This document shows, in pieces, positions 1-7,741 of a stretch of 64,000 nt of DNA (position 1 is the stretch's first letter; the number at the start of each line of letters is the position of its first letter). The position numbers and the translations under genes were made by a program. The notes below the pieces were generated by a model, which worked only from the letters and a program-made list of their open reading frames with translations, did not search any database and was not told the DNA's origin. This DNA comes from Sphingopyxis fribergensis (GTDB lineage Bacteria > Pseudomonadota > Alphaproteobacteria > Sphingomonadales > Sphingomonadaceae). The stretch lies in the NCBI RefSeq assembly GCF_000803645.1, contig NZ_CP009122.1, positions 658,501-722,500 on the forward strand. The letters run 5' to 3'.

Positions 1-128
1 AAGACCGATCCATCGGGCGAATAGCCGTTGAAGAAATAGCGGTCATAAAAATTGCGGTCGGTGCCCGCGAACGCAATCGGCTCGGCGCTCTGGTGCAGCG
101 GGAAATCGTCGCCCTTTGTCAGCATCAT
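1..128 (-). CDS. hypothetical protein, N-terminal part only (cut by left edge)
   Basis: Forty-two codons run off the left edge. The start is one of two adjacent ATG codons (128 or 125), preceded by a purine-rich AACGGGATGAGAA leader. The visible N-terminus has no signal peptide; it is polar and aromatic-rich (it includes the stretch DRNFYDRYFFNGY). I do not recognise the family with certainty. Similar openings occur in uncharacterised sphingomonad lipocalin-like proteins, but that link is a weak memory. It reads in the same direction as the metallophosphoesterase gene upstream, 46 bases away, so it may belong to the same transcript. Confidence 0.55.
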   Translation of the reverse strand, partial: MMLTKGDDFPLHQSAEPIAFAGTDRNFYDRYFFNGYSPDGSV

Positions 129-132
129 TTCT

Positions 133-164
133 CATCCCGTTTTTTCTTGCAACGTAACGGGATG
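133..164. promoter_or_regulatory. inverted repeat in the leader of the left-edge gene
   Basis: CATCCCGTT (133-141) and AACGGGATG (156-164) form a perfect 9-bp inverted repeat around a 14-base loop. It lies between the metallophosphoesterase stop and the start of the left-edge gene. Neither strand carries a U-run after the stem, so it is a poor intrinsic terminator. On the minus strand the right half of the stem overlaps the likely ribosome-binding region, so a leader structure or an operator is possible. Confidence 0.3.
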
Positions 165-174
165 CGGCGCGGCG

Positions 175-1023
175 TCAATGCACTGGCGGGTCGACCGGCG
201 GCACGGCGTCGATTGGCGCAACGGGTTCGCCGGGCTTGCGCGGCGGCAGCGCGTCGGGCGGCACGTCGGCAATCTGCATGTCGGGGGTCGGGACCGCCTC
301 GACGTTGCGAACGCGCACCGCGATGTCGCCATCCTTGATCCATAGTTCATTGAAACTCGGCGGAGTCGAGCGGATACGCTGCGACAGCGTTCCCGCGCCG
401 ATCATGCGGATCGAACCGGCTGGGGTTTTCTTGACCAGATCGAAGGCGTCGTGGACATGGCCGGTCAGCACCGCCGCGACGCTGCGCGCTGCGAGTTCGC
501 CGAGCGCACGTTCACCGCCGCGGGTCAGCGCGCGACCGCGCGTTCCGGCCTCGACCAGCGGATGATGCGCGGTTACGAGCGTGACGGTTCCAGCCGGAAG
601 CGCGTCGATCGCGGCGAGCGTCTTTGCGAGCGCCTTTTCGGTGACCCAGCCTTTCGACCAGTCGAGCCGCCATTGGGCGCGCGTGGTGGTCTTGAGCGGG
701 ACGACCGCGACCCCTGCAATTTCGAGTTCGCGCTCGACAAGCCGTTCGATCCCACGGATCCGGCGATAGGGATAGAAGAAGCGCTCGAGTGGGTTGAAAT
801 AGGGCAGGTCGTGGTTGCCGACTTCGACCGTCACCGGCACGTCGAGCGCGCGGATCCAGTCGCACGCCGCGGCAAACTCGCGTCTTCGCGCACGCATGGT
901 CAGGTCGCCGGTCACCAGCACGGCGTCGGGCTGCTCGCGTCGCACGCAGCCCTCGAGCCAGCAAAGCGCGGCGCGGTCCTCAAGCCCGAAGTGCAAATCG
1001 CTGATATGGAAAAGGTGGGTCAT
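175..1023 (-). CDS. metallophosphoesterase (calcineurin-like)
   Basis: A 282-residue cytoplasmic metallophosphoesterase. The metal-binding blocks appear in family order: SDLHFG with D9 and H11, GD at 39-40, GNHD at 69-72, the paired His at 153-154 and GHVH at 188-191. Such enzymes hydrolyse phosphomonoesters or phosphodiesters with a dinuclear metal centre; the substrate cannot be told from sequence. The C-terminal 30 residues are proline-rich and look disordered. Its ATG overlaps the stop of the upstream lipid-kinase-like gene in an ATGA junction (1020-1023), so the two are translationally coupled and probably act in one pathway, perhaps phosphorylation and dephosphorylation of a lipid or its head group. 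Confidence 0.88.
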   Translation of the reverse strand: MTHLFHISDLHFGLEDRAALCWLEGCVRREQPDAVLVTGDLTMRARRREFAAACDWIRALDVPVTVEVGNHDLPYFNPLERFFYPYRRIRGIERLVERELEIAGVAVVPLKTTTRAQWRLDWSKGWVTEKALAKTLAAIDALPAGTVTLVTAHHPLVEAGTRGRALTRGGERALGELAARSVAAVLTGHVHDAFDLVKKTPAGSIRMIGAGTLSQRIRSTPPSFNELWIKDGDIAVRVRNVEAVPTPDMQIADVPPDALPPRKPGEPVAPIDAVPPVDPPVH

Positions 1024-1850
1024 GCGGTGGCGAGGAATGCGAGCGGGCTGCGTTCGAGGCGGTAGGTAGCGCCCGACGGCAATTCGGCGGGTTCGCCGTC
1101 GAGGAGCAGGCCTATCGACGCTTTGCTTTCGATGACGACCGCCCGGCGTTCGGACAGGTCGACGCTCGGCCCTTCGCGAAAATCGCCGCCGAGCCACGCA
1201 ATCCCATGGCTCAGGATCGACCCCGCGCTGTCGGTGATCAATCCCTCGGCAAGGATACGATCGGGCTTCGGCGTCAGGTTGATTGCCTGGAACGACTGGT
1301 CCGAACCACGAATGCGCACGCCGTCGCCATACAGCGTCGCGTCGATCGCGCCGGGGATCGTTTCGGCAAGGCCGCTGAGGCTGAGCGAGCGAAATTGCTC
1401 CCGAACCTCGGCCCATGCCGTCGTCGGCCCGGCGATGACGCCGATATACGCACGTCCTGCGTCGGAGAGGATCGTTGGCGGATTGACTGCGCGAGCCCTG
1501 CCTGCGAGCGCGTCGTGCAAAATATCCTCCGGGTTGGCATCGCCGTGCAGTGTCTTGTGAAACAGGTTGAGCGTCCCGCCCGGAAGCGGGAGCATCGCAC
1601 CGTTCCATGTTTCAAGCTTGGCCGCCGCGGCGTTGAGTGTGCCGTCGCCGCTGAGGACCAGCAGCAAGTCGACGCCTTCGCCCGCCAGTATATCCGCCGA
1701 CGGCAGCTCGCCGTCGGGAAGGAGGATCGTGCGGACGAGCGGCGCGCCTGCCGCATCGCATATTTCGCTCAGACGGCCGACGAGCGCCTCGTCGGAACTG
1801 CCGCTGCGCAGGTTGCAGATGAGGGCGGGGCGGGAGAAGCTGCTGGCCAT
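1020..1850 (-). CDS. diacylglycerol/sphingoid-lipid kinase family protein
   Basis: A 276-residue protein of the DAGK catalytic-domain superfamily (DgkB, YegS, sphingosine and ceramide kinases). The nucleotide-binding signature GDGTLN is at residues 68-73 and the second glycine block PGGTLN at 90-95. There is no signal peptide or membrane span, as is usual for soluble lipid kinases. Expected reaction: ATP-dependent phosphorylation of a lipid hydroxyl at the inner membrane face. It is the first gene of a two-gene operon with the metallophosphoesterase and is divergent from an alpha/beta hydrolase 92 bases away. Sphingomonads make sphingolipids, and a bacterial ceramide kinase of this superfamily is known from Caulobacter, so a sphingolipid substrate is possible but unproven. 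Confidence 0.8.
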   Translation of the reverse strand: MASSFSRPALICNLRSGSSDEALVGRLSEICDAAGAPLVRTILLPDGELPSADILAGEGVDLLLVLSGDGTLNAAAAKLETWNGAMLPLPGGTLNLFHKTLHGDANPEDILHDALAGRARAVNPPTILSDAGRAYIGVIAGPTTAWAEVREQFRSLSLSGLAETIPGAIDATLYGDGVRIRGSDQSFQAINLTPKPDRILAEGLITDSAGSILSHGIAWLGGDFREGPSVDLSERRAVVIESKASIGLLLDGEPAELPSGATYRLERSPLAFLATA

Positions 1851-1942
1851 TGCCCTATCCTACGCGCGAACGGGGAAAAGGTGGCGGCCAATATCGCGCC
1901 GCCGTCTTGTTCGTCGCACCGCCGCCCTGTAGGGCGCGAAAC

Positions 1943-2896
1943 ATGGCGGGGCCGGTTTCCAGAGGACGACGGTTGATCAAATTGCTTTTCGTGGTGCTGC
2001 TGCTCGTGCTGCTGTTCGGTGGCGGCGCCAAGATGATCGTCGCGGGCGGCGCGAAATCGCTGAACATGGCCGATAAACTGCTCGGGCAGGGCGACGGCGC
2101 GCGATTGCTGCTGGCCGATCAGCCCTATGGCAACGGTCCGCGCCAGTCGCTCGATATATGGGTGCCAAGCAATGCCAAGGACGGCGACCAGCTGCCCGTG
2201 ATCGTGTTTTTCTATGGCGGCGGCTGGGACAGCGGCGAGCGGGGCAGCTACGGCTTTGCGGGACGCGCACTGGCGCGGCAAGGCTTCGCCGTCGTAATTC
2301 CCGACTATCGGCTGGTTCCCAAGGCGCATTGGCCCGACTTTATCGAGGATAGCGCGGCGGCCGTCGCGTGGACGCACGAGCATATCGCCAAGCTGGGCGG
2401 CGATCCTGACCGGATCGCGCTGATGGGCCATTCGGCGGGCGCCTATAATGCCGCGATGCTCGCGCTCAACCCGCAATGGCTGCGCGCGGCAAAGAGCGAT
2501 CCGGCCATCATCCGCGGCGTCGCGGGGCTCGCCGGCCCCTATGACTTCCTCCCGCTCGAAAAGGGTGGGCGCGGGGACAAGGCGATGGGCAAGGTGCGGC
2601 CGATCGAGAAGACGCAGCCGATCCACTTCGCGCGCGGCGATGCGGCGCCGCTGTGGCTTGCGACCGGCGACGGGGATGATACGGTGCGCCCGCGCAACAG
2701 CCAGAACCTCGCCGCGGCGATCGAGAAGGCCGGCGGGACCGCGACGCTCCGCATCTACCCCGGCATGGGGCATACGGGCATTGTGATGGCGCTCGCCGCG
2801 CCGTTTCGCAGCCGAGGGCCGGTGCTCGACGAAGCGACCGATTTCCTGCGCGGCGTCACCGCGCGCCGCGTCGCGCCCGTCGAGGCGGCGCAGTGA
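1943..2896 (+). CDS. membrane-anchored alpha/beta hydrolase (carboxylesterase-like)
   Basis: A 318-residue alpha/beta hydrolase with an N-terminal hydrophobic anchor (about residues 11-35). The oxyanion-hole motif is YGGGW (91-95), the nucleophile elbow GHSAG (162-166), the likely acid lies in TGDGDDTV and the catalytic His in GMGHTG. This pattern fits the BD-FAE/carboxylesterase group of the hormone-sensitive-lipase clan. ATG 1943 was chosen because it directly precedes the basic residues and membrane anchor; a TTG at 1973 is an alternative. The stop overlaps the GTG of the next nucleotidyltransferase in GTGA, so it heads a tightly coupled three-gene operon. Substrate unknown; a role in trimming an envelope lipid or polymer is inferred from context only. 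Confidence 0.82.
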   Translation: MAGPVSRGRRLIKLLFVVLLLVLLFGGGAKMIVAGGAKSLNMADKLLGQGDGARLLLADQPYGNGPRQSLDIWVPSNAKDGDQLPVIVFFYGGGWDSGERGSYGFAGRALARQGFAVVIPDYRLVPKAHWPDFIEDSAAAVAWTHEHIAKLGGDPDRIALMGHSAGAYNAAMLALNPQWLRAAKSDPAIIRGVAGLAGPYDFLPLEKGGRGDKAMGKVRPIEKTQPIHFARGDAAPLWLATGDGDDTVRPRNSQNLAAAIEKAGGTATLRIYPGMGHTGIVMALAAPFRSRGPVLDEATDFLRGVTARRVAPVEAAQ

Positions 2897-3687
2897 GTAG
2901 CTCCATTCCCGCTATCGTCCTTGCGGGCAGCCGGCCCGGCCCCGATCCGCTGCTGACTGGGACCAGTGTTTCAACTAAGGCGTTGCTGCCGATCGGCGGG
3001 CACGCGATGCTCGTCCATGTGGTGCGTGCCCTTCGCGGTTCACCGCTGATTGGTCCGATCACGATCCTCGCGCAGAACAGCGCCGAGTTGGCGGCCGAGC
3101 CGGGGCTTGCGGGCCTGGCCGGTCTGCATTTCGTGGATTCGGGGCAGGGAATCAGCAGCTCGCTCGCCGCGGCGTTGCCGCCGGGCGACGACCCGCTGCT
3201 CGTCACCACCGCGGACAATGTGCTGCTCATGCCGACGATGGTCGCGGAATTTCTGGCCGGTGCCGAGGATAGCGATGTCGCGGTCGCGATGGTCGAGCGC
3301 GACGTGCTGCTTGCGCGCTATCCCGAGTCCAAACGCACGTGGCTGAAATTCCGTGGCGGCTGGTGGTCGGGAGCGAACATGTTCCGGCTCCGCGGGCGCC
3401 GCGTGCTGCCGTTGCTAGATTTCTGGGGGCGCATCGAACGCGACCGCAAAAAGGGGCTCAAGATCGTCGCGGCTTTCGGCCCGTGGCTGCTGATCGGCGC
3501 GTTGCTCCGCCTCTTCACGATCCGGCAGGGCGTCGCGCGCGCCGGCCTGCGGTTTGGCCTGAAGGCGAAGGTCGTTCCGATGTCCGAACCCGAGGCGTGC
3601 ATCGATGCCGACAAACCTGCCGATATCGAGCTGATCGAAGCGATATTTGCCGCGCGGCGTGAAGCGGCTATAGGGCAGCCGCTATGA
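2893..3687 (+). CDS. MobA-like nucleotidyltransferase
   Basis: A 264-residue GT-A-fold nucleotidyltransferase of the MobA-like group. The N-terminal loop LAGSRPGPDP (10-19), the conserved Lys in STKALLPIGG and the metal-binding Asp in TADN (106-109) are visible. A moderately hydrophobic, basic stretch near residue 200 may associate with membrane. Translation begins at GTG 2893 overlapping the hydrolase stop, and the gene ends in an ATGA overlap with a second nucleotidyltransferase. Molybdopterin guanylyl transfer is unlikely, since no molybdenum-cofactor gene is near. Activation of an alcohol phosphate as an NDP derivative for the neighbouring CDP-alcohol phosphotransferase fits better. Confidence 0.78.
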   Translation: MSSSIPAIVLAGSRPGPDPLLTGTSVSTKALLPIGGHAMLVHVVRALRGSPLIGPITILAQNSAELAAEPGLAGLAGLHFVDSGQGISSSLAAALPPGDDPLLVTTADNVLLMPTMVAEFLAGAEDSDVAVAMVERDVLLARYPESKRTWLKFRGGWWSGANMFRLRGRRVLPLLDFWGRIERDRKKGLKIVAAFGPWLLIGALLRLFTIRQGVARAGLRFGLKAKVVPMSEPEACIDADKPADIELIEAIFAARREAAIGQPL

Positions 3688-4448
3688 CCATCGACAAAGC
3701 CATCATCCTGTCGGCCGGGCAGGGCTCGCGCCTGCTGCCGCTGACCCGCGACATTCCCAAATGCCTGATCGAATTCAATGGCCGCAGCCTCATCAGCTGG
3801 CAGGTTGCGGCGCTGGTCGCGAACGGGATCAAGGACATCGTCGTCGTCACCGGATTTCGCACCGAACGTGTCGAGGATCATGCGCTGCAACTTTATCGCG
3901 ACACCGGCGCGCGAATCCGCACGCTGTTCAATCCCTTCTTCCAGGTCGCCGACAATCTCGGCACCTGCTGGATCGCGCGCGAAGAGATGGACCGCGACTT
4001 TATCATTCTCAATGGCGACACGATCATCTCGGATGAAATCGTTGCGAAGCTGATCGCCGGCGCGAACGAGCCGATCAACGTGACCGTCGACGTCAAGCCC
4101 GACTATGACGATGACGATATGAAAGTGAACCGCGACGCCGAGGGCCGCCTGCATCACATTGGCAAGCGGCTGCTGCCCCCCGACACCAATGCCGAATCGA
4201 TCGGCATGCTCGCCTTCGTCGGCGATGGCCCGTCGATCTTTCGCAACCAGGTCGACCAGATGATGCGCACCCCCGACGGGGTCGAACGCTGGTATCTGCG
4301 CGCAATCGACATCATCGCCAAGGGTAACCGGGTCGGCACCGTGTCGATCGAGGGGCTCGAATGGCAGGAAGTCGACTTCCCGCAGGATGTCGAAGCCGCC
4401 GACGCGCTCACCGCGAAATGGGCCGAAGAAGGCCGCTACGCGAAATAG
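3684..4448 (+). CDS. NTP transferase, phosphocholine/inositol-1-phosphate cytidylyltransferase-like
   Basis: A 254-residue nucleotidyltransferase with the complete signature AGQGSRLLP (11-19), followed by IPK with Lys26, and NGDT at 110-113 for metal binding. The overall layout resembles LicC-type phosphocholine cytidylyltransferases and the cytidylyltransferase half of di-myo-inositol-phosphate synthase. Expected reaction: CTP plus an alcohol phosphate gives CDP-alcohol and pyrophosphate. It is coupled to the upstream gene by ATGA. Its last 13 bases overlap, tail to tail, the end of the HIT gene on the other strand. The convergent operon contains a CDP-alcohol phosphotransferase, the natural consumer of its product. 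Sugar-1-phosphate activation is the main alternative. Confidence 0.82.
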   Translation: MTIDKAIILSAGQGSRLLPLTRDIPKCLIEFNGRSLISWQVAALVANGIKDIVVVTGFRTERVEDHALQLYRDTGARIRTLFNPFFQVADNLGTCWIAREEMDRDFIILNGDTIISDEIVAKLIAGANEPINVTVDVKPDYDDDDMKVNRDAEGRLHHIGKRLLPPDTNAESIGMLAFVGDGPSIFRNQVDQMMRTPDGVERWYLRAIDIIAKGNRVGTVSIEGLEWQEVDFPQDVEAADALTAKWAEEGRYAK

Positions 4449-4864
4449 GGTTTGAGCCAGCCGGTGAGCGCGGCGATCTGTGCGTCGTCCGGCTTGATGG
4501 CTTGCGCGAGATCGGGCTGGCCCGGCCAGCCTGCATCGGGAATTGCAATACCCGCGCCCGACCGTTCGCCGTCATAACGCGGCAGGACGTGGAAATGGAC
4601 GTGCGGGTCGACCATCATCAGCATCAGATAGTTGATCTTGGCATAGCCGACGGCCTGCGTCAGCGCGGCCTCGGCCGCAGCGGTCGCGACCTTGAGTTCG
4701 GCATGCGCTTCGGCGGGCAGGTCGCCGAATGCCGTCGCTTGGGATTTCGCCGCCAGCACCAGCGCGCCAAGCGTCGGCTGCGCGGGGCGGAGCAGCACGA
4801 CCCAATGTTCATATTCGGCGATCAATGTCGCCGGATAGCCGAATTTTACGATCGTCTCGTTCAT
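4436..4864 (-). CDS. HIT family hydrolase/transferase
   Basis: A 142-residue histidine-triad protein. H88, H90 and H92 in DPHVHFHVLPR form the H-x-H-x-H active site, which acts on nucleotide phosphoramidates or dinucleotides through a covalent His-AMP step. It is the last gene of a reverse operon. The ATG overlaps the stop of the CDP-alcohol phosphotransferase (ATGA, 4861-4864), and its final codons overlap the opposing nucleotidyltransferase by 13 bases. In this cluster a role in hydrolysing a CDP-linked by-product or correcting the activated precursor is plausible, but HIT proteins are promiscuous and the substrate is not shown. Confidence 0.87.
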   Translation of the reverse strand: MNETIVKFGYPATLIAEYEHWVVLLRPAQPTLGALVLAAKSQATAFGDLPAEAHAELKVATAAAEAALTQAVGYAKINYLMLMMVDPHVHFHVLPRYDGERSGAGIAIPDAGWPGQPDLAQAIKPDDAQIAALTGWLKPYFA

Positions 4865-5919
4865 GCTTCTTCCATCCAACTGACTATTGGGCGGCCCGAC
4901 CTCTTCACCGCATAGGCCTGCACCAGCCGCACCGCGTGGACGACGAGCGAGATGACCGTCCACCAAGCGAGCGCGATCAACCCGATGTCGGGGCGCCCAG
5001 CGAGCGTAGCAAAAAAGAGGATCGCGATGTTCGGATTGCGGCGTGCCGTAACGAGGCGGAAATCGCTGTCGAACTTTTGCCACACATGGATGTCCATGCC
5101 GAAGTCCTTGATGAACAATCCTTCGATCACGCGCTGGACCACATAGCCCGCGACGACCGCGATCATTACCAGCAGGAAGGTCTGGTTCGACAGCGCGAGA
5201 CCCCAGCTGCCGAGCCCGACACCCCAGAAATACCACCAGAAGGGCGGGTGGACCAGATCGACGCCATGGTCGGCGACATTACCCCATTTCGACGAGGTGA
5301 TCGTGCAGCGCGCAAGCTTTCCATCGACGGTGTCGAGCACCATGAAGATGAAGCCCGCGAGCATGCCTTCCCAATAATGCCCATAGGCGAATAGATAAGT
5401 GGCATAGATGCACAGCGCCGCGCCGATCGCCGTCACCATATTGGGCGTCATGCCGATACTCGCCGCGCCGCGTGTCAGCCACAGCGCCAGTTCGGGCCAC
5501 AGATATTTGGTCAGCGCATCGGTGACGCCCTTATAGGCGCCGAAATAGCTCTTCCGCTCGATCTCGCGCCGTGTCTCGGGCGTCAGTTCCCTGACGAAGG
5601 GCTGTTCGAGTTTGCGAAGCTGGCGGTTGTAGAGCTTGCGCCCGTCCGAAAGGTCGATGACCGTCGCCGCCATCGGGTCGCTGCCGGCCGGTACCTGTCC
5701 GATCACCGGCGCGCGGCCCCAGGCGAAAACCGTGCCCGGCTGCTCGATCACCCAGCGCAGCAACATCGGGTCGAAGACATAGGCGAGGTTGAAGACCAGC
5801 TCGTGTCCCGGCGCGAGCGGCTTGCCGTCCTTTTCCGCCATCCGGCGGCAACGCTCGGCGTTGGTCATGCCCCAAATCGGGGTGGCGTTGTCGCCGAGAA
5901 GGCGGATGGGCGCGCTCAT
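4861..5919 (-). CDS. CDP-alcohol phosphotransferase with N-terminal extension
   Basis: A 352-residue integral membrane enzyme. The full CDP-alcohol phosphotransferase motif is present with D196, D199, G200, A203, R204, G213, D217 and D221 in canonical spacing, in a C-terminal membrane domain from about residue 150 with several spans. Residues 1-120 are a soluble domain recalling a degenerate nucleotidyltransferase, as in the bifunctional di-inositol-phosphate synthases, but lacking the glycine-rich NTP loop. Expected reaction: transfer of a phospho-alcohol from a CDP donor to a second alcohol at the inner membrane. It overlaps both neighbours by 4 bases. Active nucleotidyltransferases are supplied separately by the opposing operon. 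Both substrates are unknown; inositol, glycerol or another polyol would be consistent. Confidence 0.85.
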   Translation of the reverse strand: MSAPIRLLGDNATPIWGMTNAERCRRMAEKDGKPLAPGHELVFNLAYVFDPMLLRWVIEQPGTVFAWGRAPVIGQVPAGSDPMAATVIDLSDGRKLYNRQLRKLEQPFVRELTPETRREIERKSYFGAYKGVTDALTKYLWPELALWLTRGAASIGMTPNMVTAIGAALCIYATYLFAYGHYWEGMLAGFIFMVLDTVDGKLARCTITSSKWGNVADHGVDLVHPPFWWYFWGVGLGSWGLALSNQTFLLVMIAVVAGYVVQRVIEGLFIKDFGMDIHVWQKFDSDFRLVTARRNPNIAILFFATLAGRPDIGLIALAWWTVISLVVHAVRLVQAYAVKRSGRPIVSWMEEA

Positions 5920-6992
5920 CGCGCTGCCCGCGCGAAATCGAGGATGATGTCGGCCTGCCGCGTCGAGGCCGGGATCGGGAACTGGTCGATGGAATCGGTC
6001 ATGGCGGCTTCCTGAGCATCAACAAAGCCCGGTTGCAAGTCCGCAGCCCGTGCCAGCGCGGCGGGAAGGTCGGCGATGTCTTCGATCACCTGGCCCAGGT
6101 GCCAATGCGCAAACGCCGGATCGTCGCGCCATGCGCACCGGTTGAGATTGAGGAAGATGCACGGACGCGGACGCAGCAGGAATTCGTAAACCTGGCTCGA
6201 CACGTCGCCCAGATAGATATCGGAACTCATCGTATAGCTCATGTCGATCGAATGATGGCTTCCCATGTCGACGCGAATATGTGGCGCGGTGGTCGTGATC
6301 GGGGGCGTGCGCTGCGCCAGTTTCGTGTGCGGTGCGATGATGACGTTCCATCCCTCCAGCGCCTCGAGCGCGGCCAGAACATTGGGCCCATGCGCCGGCC
6401 ATGACGATAGTTTCGTGTCGAAATGCGGATTGTAGAACAGCGTCGGCCATTCATTGTCGAAATAACGTTGCCGCTCGGCGCATATCTCGAACTTGGCATA
6501 GCCGCCCACGACGACATTGCCCGGCTCGGACAGCTTTTGCTCGATCATGCGCCGCCGGTCCTTTTCGCCCGCGACGAGGGTCAGGTCGATCAGCGCGTGG
6601 CGCCGGCGGTAACCGCCCTCGCGGTCGCCCGCGCCATGTTTGATCACAACAATGCGCGACGAGAAGCCAGGGATGTGTTTGAGCCACGCGCTGGAAATCT
6701 CGGTCGTAACCAGCACGGGAAATCGACGGATCGCCGGATAGTTGAGCAGCAAGGTCGCGAGCCGCGAGGGTTGGCGGAACAAGGAGTCGGGGCCGCAGGG
6801 CGGGCGGCGCAATAGTATAGGTTCGAACCGTTCCTGGGGATCATAACTGAGCGCCAGATCGAGAATCTGGCGCGACGGCGACAAGATCGAAACCCGGACA
6901 TCGTCGCGACCCGCCAGCTCAAGCGCCGTCGGAAGCCAGTGATAGAGCTGCTGCGCTTCGGCTATGGCAAGGAAGGCGATGGGGGTCGGCAA
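5916..6992 (-). CDS. CDP-glycerol glycerophosphotransferase-like protein
   Basis: A 358-residue protein with the GT-B-like layout of the TagB/TagF C-terminal domain. Landmarks are HGAGD at 119-123, APHTKL at 220-225 and the donor-site block GDVSSQVYEFLL at 262-273. That block is typical of CDP-glycerol:polymer glycerophosphotransferases and related polyol-phosphate transferases. No membrane span is evident; such enzymes work on the cytoplasmic membrane face. It overlaps the CDP-alcohol phosphotransferase by 4 bases and lies 44 bases after the HAD phosphatase gene. A Gram-negative member suggests a polyol-phosphate decoration of a surface glycan or lipid rather than wall teichoic acid. A diverged glycosyltransferase is the alternative. 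Confidence 0.75.
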   Translation of the reverse strand: MPTPIAFLAIAEAQQLYHWLPTALELAGRDDVRVSILSPSRQILDLALSYDPQERFEPILLRRPPCGPDSLFRQPSRLATLLLNYPAIRRFPVLVTTEISSAWLKHIPGFSSRIVVIKHGAGDREGGYRRRHALIDLTLVAGEKDRRRMIEQKLSEPGNVVVGGYAKFEICAERQRYFDNEWPTLFYNPHFDTKLSSWPAHGPNVLAALEALEGWNVIIAPHTKLAQRTPPITTTAPHIRVDMGSHHSIDMSYTMSSDIYLGDVSSQVYEFLLRPRPCIFLNLNRCAWRDDPAFAHWHLGQVIEDIADLPAALARAADLQPGFVDAQEAAMTDSIDQFPIPASTRQADIILDFARAAR

Positions 6993-7036
6993 GGGGGACT
7001 CCAGTGGCGGGGGACTGGGAAAAGGATCGAGCGCAT

Positions 7037-7741
7037 TCAGCTCGGCCCTGTAACGATCTCGAAGTCGAGCGTTTGCCAGCCGTGGTGTGCGGCCAGGCGG
7101 GCCAGATGGCGGCTGCGCCCGATCAGCCAGGATTCATTCGCCAGCGCAAAGGTAGGCGCGTCGCTCGGGTGATCCGAATAGGCGCGGATATGCGCCGCGC
7201 CGCCGGCCGCGTTCTCATCGAGCCACTTGGTTACGCGCCGCGCCTTTTCCGTCCCGTAGCAATTCTCTCCGTCAAGCAGGGGCAGCCAGTTTCCGTCCGC
7301 GTCGCGCCGGTGGCGCGTCGCGACAATGGCGTCGAACTCCAGTGCTTCGGCAATCGCACCGGCATAAAATTCAGGCGCCGCTGTGGCCATCAGCAGGCGA
7401 TATCCCTCGGCGCGGTCGCGCGCGATGCACGCGGCGGCGCCCGGCGGCACGTCGCGCGGCACACGCCACGCGGCGAAGTCGGAAGCAAGTGCTGTGGCAC
7501 GCGCCGGGGAAATGCTGTCACCGAGCATCAAGCGGATTGCCGCGGGCTTGAACCGGGCGCGTCCGTAAAGGCGCAGCGCATAACCGAACATCAACGCCGC
7601 GAGCGCGGGGAGTAGCAGCAGGCGCCAGGGCGCCGCGCGCCATGCCGCCCACAGCAGGAATAAAGTGAAGGTCGGCGTGCGCAGCACGGTACGATCGAGA
7701 TCGTAAATCGCAACGCGAACGGGGGGCGGCGTATCGGTCAT
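7037..7741 (-). CDS. HAD-IB family phosphatase
   Basis: A 234-residue HAD-superfamily hydrolase of the SerB/PSP-like group. Motif I is DLDRT at residues 14-18 (nucleophile D14, acid D16). Motif II is the Thr in LMATAAP, motif III the Lys in GTEKARR, and motif IV the Asp pair in YSDHPSDAP. A hydrophobic stretch after motif I (about 25-55) may bind the membrane. It overlaps the flippase gene by 4 bases and is followed by the CDP-glycerol-transferase-like gene. In pathways such as phosphatidylglycerol or phosphatidylinositol synthesis a phosphatase removes the phosphate left after the CDP-alcohol transfer step, so that role fits here by inference. Confidence 0.82.
   Translation of the reverse strand: MTDTPPPVRVAIYDLDRTVLRTPTFTLFLLWAAWRAAPWRLLLLPALAALMFGYALRLYGRARFKPAAIRLMLGDSISPARATALASDFAAWRVPRDVPPGAAACIARDRAEGYRLLMATAAPEFYAGAIAEALEFDAIVATRHRRDADGNWLPLLDGENCYGTEKARRVTKWLDENAAGGAAHIRAYSDHPSDAPTFALANESWLIGRSRHLARLAAHHGWQTLDFEIVTGPS

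Noticed and set aside
2893..3687. Molybdenum cofactor guanylyltransferase mobA
   Set aside because: Only the general fold matches; no moa, mob or moe genes are near and the neighbours point to alcohol-phosphate activation.
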